A stretch of 64,000 nt of DNA, from positions 16,033,087 through 16,097,086 of the forward strand of contig NW_024040485.1 in NCBI RefSeq assembly GCF_014851395.1, given 5' to 3'. The notes under the pieces were generated by a model. It had not been told where the DNA came from and searched no databases. It saw nothing but the letters and a program-made list of their open reading frames with translations. Origin of the DNA: Micropterus salmoides (lineage: Eukaryota > Chordata > Actinopteri > Centrarchiformes > Centrarchidae). A program made the translations under genes and the position numbers. Each line of letters opens with the position of its first letter. The first letter of the stretch is position 1. Of this stretch, positions 60,664 through 64,000 are shown piece by piece.

Positions 60664-63600
60664 TCTACTATCCTCTGCGACATGCAACTGCAGCTCCCTG
60701 CTGCACCGAGACATTAAAAGCCTAACGTGTTGCCATTTAAAAAATTAATGAAATGTGCTTCACTCTGTTGGACCTTTAGGTTAGACTGAACATCCCCCTA
60801 CTATGGTGGGATAAAGAGCAGCACTGACAGCTGCCAGTGGATTAATGGACATCACATATCTATGTTTTGGCCAACAAAAGGTGACACTGAAATACTGGCT
60901 TGACACACAGAGTCTTGAAGTTATCTCCAGTTAAGCTTTTGTATGTCAATTTACAACCCCGACAGGAGCCATTTAAAGAGCATAATCAGAGACGAGTATC
61001 CTCTATAGTGACTTGCTTTAGGCTGTTCCTCTTTCAAAAAAGCTTGCAGAAGGGGCACTGTGCACCAAAGTTCTCTAAGTGGTTTCCAGGCAATGTACTT
61101 TGGATTTCCAACCTTCCCATGGGTGAGATAAAATGCATTTTAAGAAGATATGGCATGACAAGACTAGACAATCTGTGCATATGAATGGGGGGGCTTGCAT
61201 AACTATCAACAAAAATAGATTTGCATCTACTGGTGAAATAAGCTGTTTTAACTACTAAAACATTTTTTCTTGTAACAAATGTGCCTTTTAGAATATCTAA
61301 TGTATAAAATAAGGCATCTGTGTTGGCAAAATGGACTGAATAAAACTCATTGGTGATTATTACAGTAAAACTTCAATTAAAAGCCTAGTCCCAATTAGAC
61401 ACCTGTCTGTCTTTTACTGGCCGGGTGTGGCTACACGTTTGGACAAATAAACACAGGTCTCAATTAGAAGCCCGGTCTGGAAGTCACTGGATGTATAAAA
61501 CCTCGTAAAGCCCACTGCGTCACCCTCTTGAGCAAGTTCTAAGCTGCTCAGAATGTACATACCAATGTAACTTTTGTCAATATGGACATACTACACATCA
61601 TTGGATCAGTTAGATTCTCCACAATTCAATCATTTATTTCATTTTACAGAAACAATGTGCACCAAAGTATTATTCATTTAGATTTACCGGCATGGTAAAG
61701 GAATTAAAGGCCTGTCGCAAATATAGACAGGGTGAGTTCAGTGATTTAAGCAAATAAAAGACTGGGCTATTGATTGAAGTTTTACGGTATTAAATTTATT
61801 ATTTGTAGATATTTGTGTACAGGACAGATAGAATTCATAATCAAATCAGTGTTGTTTTTTTAACAGTGATCACAGAGCTTTAATACCCCCAGAGTGGTTA
61901 TGTAGCAGTTTACTGGATATAGTGTAATAGTGGTTATACACTGACATAAAATTGTCATGTTATATGGCCACTCAGTTTATACACAGCATTAGGCCCCATC
62001 CACACTACTGCGTTTTCGAATTAAAAAGGAGACCTTTTGCTACATTTGCACCTCCTGTCCAGACTAAAACAGCGAAAACGAAGACCTAAAATGGAGAAGT
62101 TTGGAAACGCTGCCGACCCCGTTTTGAGTTTCAAAACTCCAGAGGGCGTTTTAGTGAAGACGGGCAAAAATGGAGGACTTTAGAAACGAAGACGCAGACG
62201 CTCGGCTCTCTGATCTGGTCTCAAAAGTCATGCAAAGCAGAAACACAATTCTACTTTTGAGTTGGTCTTTTTATTAAAATATTCTGTACCGTACAGATAA
62301 CACTTATCTGCCTACACTTTTACGGTGCATGTTGCCGTTTCCTTTGCGACGACAGTCTGTTTTCCGCTGCCACACTCCCGTGTTGCATTCAGTAACAGTC
62401 CCAGCTTGTTATTGGTGTATGCAAAAAAATAATTCAATTGGTCTGATTATTCGTCTGCATTTCTTTATTCTTTCACCAAATCTTCTACAGAAGAGACCAT
62501 CTGCTTCATGTTTAGACCGGCACGCTCATGCCAAGTGTACGTGAAGGGCCACTAGACGTGCATTTTCAGTTGTTTTAATGTAAACGGATCAACTCTAAGA
62601 CGCAGCTAAAACGCTGGTGTGGGTGGAGATTGTTTTCGTTTTAATTCTCCGTTTGTAAACTAAAACGGATTAGTGTGGATGGTTGGTATCTTTCATGTCA
62701 AACAAAGAGTGTGCTATCAAAGATTACTGACCTGCAGGTAGGCGGGAAAAGCTTCCTCCAGTTTTGTTTTCTTCTTTCGGTAGCGTTTCTTTATTTTTTC
62801 TGGTACCTCTGGTCCAGGAGGTGTCTCATCCACGGGCGTATCAGGCAGAGCCTCTGTCCATCCTACAACAAGAAAAAATTACAATCACAAAAAGATTTAA
62901 GTTGACAGATCAGGGGACAATCTATTTTAATACAGATATATATATATATATTTAAATTGCTGTACAGACCCTCTTCTTTTCCAAAGGGATTCTCTGACAC
63001 TGAGCCAGAGGAATCCTTTCTGCAGAGGGCTCGTTTGGCCTTGCCTGGACCTTGACCTGGACGGCTCCTCTGGCGGACCATGAACCCACCAATGCCTTGA
63101 AAGGAGAAGTTATTAACTAATTAGCAATATATCAACTCACAAAAAAAACGAAAACATTTTCATTACAATCATGGACGATATGATTTAAGATGTATTGAGT
63201 TTGATTGTATGGTTCTATTAATTGTCCAGAGCATTCAACATGAATGCTCAGAAACACTAGATAGAGCCCTCTGTACATCAGAGGCCCTGAGATGGCAGTG
63301 CTTTTGCTTCAGCGTCGGGCATGTACTGCACCATTTTACGCTTCAGAGGAGCTGTCTCCTTCAATCAGGTGCCCTACCCGGTCGGTACGGTTTCCTCTTC
63401 CTCTTCTTGCCGCCGTCGGCCCCCTTGGAGTCATCTTCTGCTGGCTCTCGCTCCAGGCTGGAGTCAGACTTCCCCTCACAATCTAGGAGCTCCGCCTCTG
63501 CAAGAGGGAGAGAGCATTGATGATGAGTGACAGCCCTGCGGCAGAGAACACACCGGCCAGGCTGTTCAACACAGCACCAGGGTCAATTCTATCTGAACTC

Positions 63601-64000
63601 CACTCAGTACCAGGACATTAGCCTGATTGAAATTAAGTTCACCAGTTCCATTACTTAAACCCTTCATTTCCAGTGAGCCTTTTTCTTTTTCATACACTAT
63701 TTTATATAGTAATAAAATTTGGTTGCCCCTTATTTACCTATATCAAATTTCTTTCTTTACTAATTAGGGGCATCCAACACTGATCATGGCACTCCATTTT
63801 AATCGACTGGTATTGATTATATGAAGCATTTCTGATACTATTACTACTATTTGTATTATTTATTGAAACAAACTGTGGAGCTTGAAAACCATTATTTAAA
63901 CACCAGATTGTATTCATAAAGCACAGCAAAATAAGTAGGCTGAGGGCCTCCAATAGAAGAGTGTGTGAGAAGACAAGTACCTCTGTTGTCCTCCATGTCT
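34029..64000 (-). CDS. kmt2c: kmt2c (MLL3) H3K4 methyltransferase, C-terminal ~3,742 residues; 5' part outside window
   Basis: Kmt2c mono-methylates histone H3 Lys4 at enhancers as the catalytic subunit of the MLL3/4 COMPASS-like complex (WDR5, RBBP5, ASH2L, DPY30, UTX, PTIP, NCOA6, PA1). Thirty-nine exons with consistent splice phase cover an acidic/basic linker, HMG box, three giant disordered Pro/Gln-rich exons, an extended PHD finger, FYRN, FYRC, WIN motif, SET and post-SET. The first visible codon aligns near residue 1170 of the 4911-residue human protein, so the N-terminal PHD clusters lie beyond 64000. KMT2C rather than KMT2D is shown by SLVKEEPP, YETQAGALINVELALRRG, TFERGYKIIIS and the prkag2 neighbour. 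The frame is intact. The SET domain is divergent and carries Phe at the F/Y switch. Confidence 0.96.
34226..34334 (-). CDS. kmt2c: kmt2c window exon 38 (SET domain, part 3)
   Basis: Encodes RYINHSCAPNCVAEVVTFER then GYKIIISCIRRIDKGEE. The cofactor-binding RYINHSC motif is intact. Confidence 0.98.
34335..35361 (-). other. kmt2c: kmt2c intron within SET
   Basis: About 1 kb, non-coding. Contains a YY1-type core GCGCCATCTTGG at about 34681-34692. Confidence 0.6.
35362..35435 (-). CDS. kmt2c: kmt2c window exon 37 (SET domain, part 2)
   Basis: Encodes NREVFMFRIDSEHVVDATRT then GGLA. The human segment is NRGVYMFRMDNDHVIDATLT, so the Tyr of VYMF is Phe here. Confidence 0.97.
35531..35647 (-). CDS. 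kmt2c: kmt2c window exon 36 (SET domain, part 1)
   Basis: Encodes GLGLFAAKDIEKQTMMIEYN then GTILRNEVAIRKEKIYRSQ. The GxG cofactor loop (GLGLFA) and EYxG are present. Substitutions against recalled human KMT2C include EYIG to EYNG and ANRKE to AIRKE. Confidence 0.97.
35758..35932 (-). CDS. kmt2c: kmt2c window exon 35, pre-SET linker
   Basis: A Ser-rich linker, then HPRSSQYRWMKSEWRANVYL and ARSRIQ. The conserved SSQYR...NVYLARSRIQ enters SET. Confidence 0.96.
36024..36166 (-). CDS. kmt2c: kmt2c window exon 34 (FYRC end and WIN motif)
   Basis: Encodes LPGVEVCDRYSFRYGRNPLV then ELPLMFNPAGSARAQPRTSS. GSARAQP is the WDR5-interaction (WIN) motif with its key Arg (human GCARSEP). Confidence 0.96.
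36286..36422 (-). CDS. kmt2c: kmt2c window exon 33 (FYRC domain)
   Basis: Encodes GVWDKVLGPVAEKRTESGTL then KLFPVYLKGEDLFGLTVPAV and TKITES, the FYRC core. Confidence 0.97.
36515..37631 (-). CDS. kmt2c: kmt2c window exon 32, extended PHD finger and FYRN domain
   Basis: From N to C: HQYSNNMSSLDVHCLAQLQP; a KVTVKLK and WRKWTVQVVVP strand block; an extended PHD finger (RRCCFCHQFGDGITDGPARL, WVHLNCALWSTEVYETQAGA, CAYCQQTGATSGCHRLRCTN, VYHFTCAL, then FFKDKTMLCHAH); and FYRN (AVFRRVYVQRDEVRQIATAV, FRVGSLVLHAMGQL, FPVGYEACRIYWSMRHGNRR). All expected Cys/His ligands of the extended PHD finger are present. The strand-opposite frames are shadows. Confidence 0.98.
37746..37859 (-). CDS. kmt2c: kmt2c window exon 31, Cys-rich segment
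   Basis: Encodes ESEGRLKSEEDLVFCSQSCF then LLYHSSPPLHSRSTTETK. DLVFCSQSCFLLY pairs with the previous Cys motif and matches human DIVFCSNNCFILY. Confidence 0.94.
37860..38502 (-). other. kmt2c: kmt2c intron with long microsatellite
   Basis: Contains only the (GT)n run at 38136; no other feature seen. Confidence 0.7.
38136..38204. repeat. (TG)n microsatellite, about 34 units
   Basis: The longest dinucleotide run in the window, uninterrupted, inside a kmt2c intron. Confidence 0.98.
38503..38636 (-). CDS. kmt2c: kmt2c window exon 30, Cys-rich segment
   Basis: Encodes ALARGSDQKTPASPGCKPQW then CRHCKVVVLGNGVQKSINDL. WCRHCKVVVLGNGV is a conserved zinc-ligand-like motif. The acceptor gcgcag was chosen; an upstream AG adding two residues is also in frame. 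Confidence 0.92.
38637..39232 (-). other. kmt2c: kmt2c intron
   Basis: Nothing recognised. Confidence 0.6.
39233..39515 (-). CDS. kmt2c: kmt2c window exon 29
   Basis: Encodes NITGVVAAISDLLCVKIPSS then YEVSSTPDRVP and a Gly/Met-rich tail. NITGVVAAISDLL...IPSSYEVSS is the conserved core. Confidence 0.95.
39756..39892 (-). CDS. kmt2c: kmt2c window exon 28
   Basis: Encodes GSEIKLQDIKTEPSAMFFGS then PFGPMSNDSKQGLVSVAITL and RPAAAE, matching human IKTEP...SPFGP...SVAITL. Confidence 0.96.
40020..40204 (-). CDS. kmt2c: kmt2c window exon 27 (tandem 3' acceptor)
   Basis: Encodes SNRGQEPCKDRDTPDSFVPS, SSPESVVGMEISRYPDLSLV and KEEPPSPCLSPVLPMLPVPD. A second AG six bases inside the exon (start 40198) keeps the frame, so a two-residue-shorter form is possible. 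Confidence 0.95.
40388..40535 (-). CDS. kmt2c: kmt2c window exon 26
   Basis: Encodes VSKGLVPKPLHVPFRTEEDL, LARAIAQGPKTVDVPASLPT and PPHNNQEEI. Phase 1 to phase 2. Confidence 0.97.
40705..40834 (-). CDS. kmt2c: kmt2c window exon 25
   Basis: Encodes QSNLSNPPTPPASLPPTPPP then VNRQKMINGFATTEELASKA and AAM. Essentially the human sequence. Confidence 0.97.
40935..41099 (-). CDS. kmt2c: kmt2c window exon 24
   Basis: Encodes QLSLLPLMEPLIGVNFAHFA, PYGSGQLNGENLLSGTFGSA and SLDGVSDYYSQLAYK. The LSLLPL...FAPYGSG...DYYSQL pattern is shared by KMT2C and KMT2D. Confidence 0.95.
42485..42680 (+). mobile_element. tRNA-derived SINE
   Basis: ATGGATAAGACATATGCCTT then TGGTGTGAGAGACCAGGGTT and CAATTCCCC holds the A-box-like and B-box (GGTTCAATTCC) promoter of a tRNA-related head. 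The tail CAATTGTAAGACGCTTTGGA then TCAAAGAGTCAGCTAAATGA and repeated ATGTAA is the typical fish SINE/LINE 3' end. Not a functional tRNA. Confidence 0.85.
42888..42915. repeat. (TA)n(CA)n microsatellite
   Basis: Short compound dinucleotide run. Confidence 0.9.
44269..44460 (-). CDS. kmt2c: kmt2c window exon 23
   Basis: Encodes AYSDGTPDFPGPLLPEQEKK then KGRNKRAPKGGDKPVSRYKK, a basic nuclear-localisation-like stretch, ending SVMNQIKQ. Phase 0 both sides. Confidence 0.94.
44716..46425 (-). CDS. kmt2c: kmt2c window exon 22, giant exon with NR box (570 codons)
   Basis: Continues the coiled coil (IRKQQKEHAELIEEYRVKQQ), then a Met/Pro-rich stretch with a 21-bp coding tandem repeat (46219-46302). 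Next come FDDNNPFSEGFQERERRERL, SLIQLYSNIIPDEKGKKKRN and an NELLKHLLKNK segment whose LKHLL (44842-44856) is a perfect LxxLL nuclear-receptor box. Ends SLLRQSSMDSNG at a GTCAGT donor. Confidence 0.96.
46219..46302 (-). repeat. kmt2c: coding minisatellite, 4 x 21 bp, in kmt2c
   Basis: The plus-strand unit GACCATGGGCGGCCCACTGG plus one base (T in the first two copies, G in the last two) repeats four times. It encodes seven-residue units of the PPMVTSG/PPMVPSG type. Confidence 0.95.
46426..47339 (-). other. kmt2c: kmt2c intron
   Basis: Non-coding; a C homopolymer lies near 47097-47107. Nothing else recognised. Confidence 0.6.
47340..47572 (-). CDS. kmt2c: kmt2c window exon 21, coiled-coil region
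   Basis: Encodes NAQRAQYEEWLQETQQLLQM, QQKFLEEKIGAHRKSKKALS, AKQRTAKKAGREFPEEDAEQ and LKHVTEQQGVVQKQLEQ. This predicted long helix/coiled coil is nearly identical to human KMT2C. Confidence 0.97.
47702..47762 (-). CDS. kmt2c: kmt2c window exon 20
   Basis: Encodes DGKLTQVARPNPPNFGPGFV. RPNPPNFGPGFV is conserved in KMT2C. Confidence 0.94.
47861..47927 (-). CDS. kmt2c: kmt2c window exon 19
   Basis: Proline-rich: RLPPGPAPPCPESAPLPPQV then VGQ. Phase 2 to 0. Confidence 0.88.
48146..48257 (-). CDS. kmt2c: kmt2c window exon 18
   Basis: Encodes DFDSITDPIMKAKMVALKGI then NKVMVQNNMGMTPMVMN, a strongly conserved KMT2C/D block. Confidence 0.97.
48369..49960 (-). CDS. kmt2c: kmt2c window exon 17, giant acidic/Gln-rich exon
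   Basis: Opens RFAFPPGVLGPHVAQEFFPR, contains FIELRHRAAENRQRMPYP, LHLDDFLTSGKFDIIAYTDP, and near the end LLLEEQPLLLQDLLDQERQE, all KMT2C hallmarks. It ends SFFPNI with phase 1. The aspartate-rich centre (DLEDVEVKDLVDADLENLNL) is an acidic segment typical of transactivation regions. Confidence 0.96.
50077..50390 (-). CDS. kmt2c: kmt2c window exon 16
   Basis: Starts RQRIRELILKQQQQRSATRQ, a conserved basic/glutamine helix, then proline/glycine-rich MFNRPPPPYPGQGPMRGPMR. Phase 0 to phase 2. Confidence 0.94.
50391..51329 (-). other. kmt2c: kmt2c intron
   Basis: Nothing recognised. Confidence 0.6.
51330..53312 (-). CDS. kmt2c: kmt2c window exon 15, giant Pro-rich repeat exon (661 codons)
   Basis: Starts QMRQKSKQQAKIEATQKLEQ, runs into a polyglutamine tract (about 53207-53245), and then into a long disordered region built on a degenerate DPYAQPPGTPRPS-like repeat. 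It ends ESEERLKQ at a GTACAT donor. Many copies differ slightly (DPYAKPPDTPRPS, NPYAHAPSTPRPD, DPYGQPPGTPRPG). Phase 0 both sides. Long open frames on the opposite strand are shadows of this skewed composition. Confidence 0.96.
53541..53738 (-). CDS. kmt2c: kmt2c window exon 14 (HMG box end and linker)
   Basis: Begins QKARDNRAALRINKVQMSNE, completing the HMG box, and ends LKPKESEHEQEWKFRQ, a conserved charged helix. Phase 0 both sides. Confidence 0.95.
53739..54901 (-). other. kmt2c: kmt2c intron inside the HMG box
   Basis: Nothing recognised. Confidence 0.6.
54902..54975 (-). CDS. kmt2c: kmt2c window exon 13 (HMG box)
   Basis: Encodes DWSTRVKQIAKLWRKASSQD then RAPYV. The KLWRK core and APYV end are the conserved HMG-box helices. 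Phase 1 to 0. Confidence 0.95.
55163..55398 (-). CDS. kmt2c: kmt2c window exon 12, start of HMG-box region
   Basis: Starts DRKFNQMPREVVGSWP and ends LATVAPVLYTNVNFPNLKEE then YP. The VLYTNVNFPNLK segment opens the KMT2C/D HMG-box region. Phase 2 to phase 1. Confidence 0.93.
55516..55657 (-). CDS. kmt2c: kmt2c window exon 11
   Basis: Met/Pro-rich: GNPMFPRMPMMNGMMGPNQR then FSPLNRMPFTDNP. Phase 1 to phase 2. Confidence 0.9.
55751..55900 (-). CDS. kmt2c: kmt2c window exon 10
   Basis: Encodes ELEGKDVEDLFTAVLSPSTS and a proline run QPPPPPQVPHPHGPG. The KDVEDLFTAVL helix is the recognisable conserved part. Symmetric phase 1. Confidence 0.9.
56359..56391 (-). CDS. kmt2c: kmt2c window exon 9 (33 bp)
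   Basis: Encodes ESILSKLYKIP. Acceptor gttgtttcag, donor CCAG|GTTTGT. Symmetric phase 1. Confidence 0.8.
56505..56645 (-). CDS. kmt2c: kmt2c window exon 8
   Basis: Encodes AGLDIGPLTDSSPVAPQSQA, GRRTPRTLPEEPLDGILSPE and LDKMVTD. Symmetric phase 1. Its opening resembles the preceding mini-exon. Confidence 0.88.
56646..57715 (-). other. kmt2c: kmt2c intron
   Basis: Nothing recognised. Confidence 0.55.
57716..57763 (-). CDS. kmt2c: kmt2c window exon 7 (48 bp)
   Basis: With acceptor ccttgtag the exon reads GLDFCSFQVDSSPPPF in frame, and ends at TTTTG|GTAAGG. A closer acceptor (ccttccag) would put a TGA in frame, so it was not chosen. Symmetric phase 1. Confidence 0.75.
58055..58147 (-). CDS. 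kmt2c: kmt2c window exon 6
   Basis: Encodes QTSEEPLVDLSDVLNTDADI then LGMLGKPSSDS. Symmetric phase 1. Acceptor ccatctacag, donor TCTG|GTGCGT. Confidence 0.85.
58148..60194 (-). other. kmt2c: kmt2c intron
   Basis: Non-coding; a G homopolymer at about 58157-58168. No extra exon could be supported. Confidence 0.55.
60195..60387 (-). CDS. kmt2c: kmt2c window exon 5
   Basis: Encodes EAFFGKDLLDKSKQSRQQGV and a Ser/Pro-rich tail ending SLPVRPAAA. EAFFGKDLLD follows directly from FPAYLQ as in human. Confidence 0.94.
60614..60659. repeat. (AC)n microsatellite, about 23 units
   Basis: Uninterrupted AC run in a kmt2c intron. Confidence 0.97.
61361..61789 (+). mobile_element. TIR element, family B, copy 2 (TA-flanked)
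   Basis: The 429-bp element has ends TACAGTAAAACTTCAATTAA and TTGATTGAAGTTTTACGGTA, inverted with 18 of 20 matches. The outer TA on both sides fits a Tc1/mariner-type target duplication. No transposase. Confidence 0.8.
61992..62686 (+). mobile_element. TIR element, family A, copy 2
   Basis: Ends GGCCCCATCCACACTACTGC and the inverted GTGTGGATGGTTGG. Internal CAGACTAAAACAGCGAAAAC and CTAAAACGCTGGTGTGGGTG. About 695 bp, non-coding. Confidence 0.8.
62732..62862 (-). CDS. kmt2c: kmt2c window exon 4
   Basis: Encodes GWTEALPDTPVDETPPGPEV, PEKIKKRYRKKKTKLEEAFP and AYLQ. Conserved basic motif followed by FPAYLQ. Phase 1 to phase 0. Confidence 0.95.
62970..63095 (-). CDS. kmt2c: kmt2c window exon 3
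   Basis: Encodes GIGGFMVRQRSRPGQGPGKA then KRALCRKDSSGSVSENPFGK and EE. GIGGFMVRQR is diagnostic of KMT2C/D. Symmetric phase 1. Confidence 0.95.
63378..63497 (-). CDS. kmt2c: kmt2c window exon 2
   Basis: Encodes EAELLDCEGKSDSSLEREPA then EDDSKGADGGKKRKRKPYRP. This acidic stretch followed by a basic KKRKRKPYRPG motif is conserved in KMT2C and KMT2D. Symmetric phase 1. Confidence 0.94.
63498..63980 (-). other. kmt2c: kmt2c intron at window edge
   Basis: AT-rich, nothing recognised. Confidence 0.6.
63981..64000 (-). CDS. kmt2c: kmt2c window exon 1 (partial, cut by window edge)
   Basis: Reads (D)MEDNR and ends at donor AGAG|GTACTT in phase 1, continuing into EAELLDCEG of the next exon. Only 20 bases are visible. 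Confidence 0.6.

Larger units (their letters stand above)
60388..62731 (-). other. kmt2c: kmt2c intron rich in mobile DNA
   Basis: Holds a CA microsatellite and two TIR elements, listed separately. The flanking exons join as FPAYLQ-EAFFGK, so no exon is missing. Confidence 0.75.

Noticed and set aside
34029..64000. Assignment as kmt2d
   Set aside because: Block-by-block wording (SLVKEEPP, TFERGYKIIIS, AGALINVELALRRG) and the prkag2 neighbour fit KMT2C.

Overview
This window is vertebrate genomic DNA, most likely from a ray-finned (percomorph-like) teleost. It has intron-split genes with GT/AG junctions, long CA/GT microsatellites, several fish-type hAT and Tc1 non-autonomous elements, and a tRNA-derived SINE with a fish-type 3' tail. 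The species cannot be named from the sequence alone. Two protein genes are present, both on the minus strand.

Gene 1 (7191-29896, minus) is prkag2, the gamma-2 regulatory subunit of AMP-activated protein kinase. Sixteen coding exons splice in frame into a 545-residue long isoform: a serine/proline-rich N-terminus followed by four CBS repeats that bind adenine nucleotides. The distal start exon (29813-29896), a 66-bp exon (28248-28313) and the last exon, which carries only about ten codons (7191-7222), were all placed by splice phase. An alternative first exon (14016-14036) joins in frame to the CBS core and would give a ~341-residue short isoform. A CArG box lies just upstream of it. The 3'UTR runs to a poly(A) signal near 5844.

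Gene 2 (34029 to beyond 64000, minus) is the C-terminal three quarters of kmt2c (MLL3), the histone H3K4 methyltransferase of the COMPASS-like enhancer complex. Thirty-nine exons were placed, about 11.2 kb of coding sequence or ~3,742 residues. They cover the HMG box, three giant Pro/Gln-rich exons, an extended PHD finger, FYRN, FYRC, the WDR5-interaction (WIN) motif, SET and post-SET. The reading frame is open throughout. The SET domain is unusually divergent. Most notably, the 'F/Y switch' tyrosine (human KMT2C Tyr4884, MLL1 Tyr3942) is phenylalanine here.

Layout: 1-5824 is downstream intergenic DNA with two hAT-type elements. 5825-30300 is prkag2, whose introns hold hAT, Tc1 and TIR elements. 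30300-32260 is a short intergenic spacer. 32260-34028 is the kmt2c 3'UTR. 34029-64000 is kmt2c. In human 7q36.1 the same two genes lie in the same relative orientation, but with GALNT11/GALNTL5 between them (recalled), so the spacer here is compact. No RNA gene, CRISPR array or bacterial feature was found. The gene calls rest on recalled human protein sequences and hand-checked splice phase; no alignment was run.
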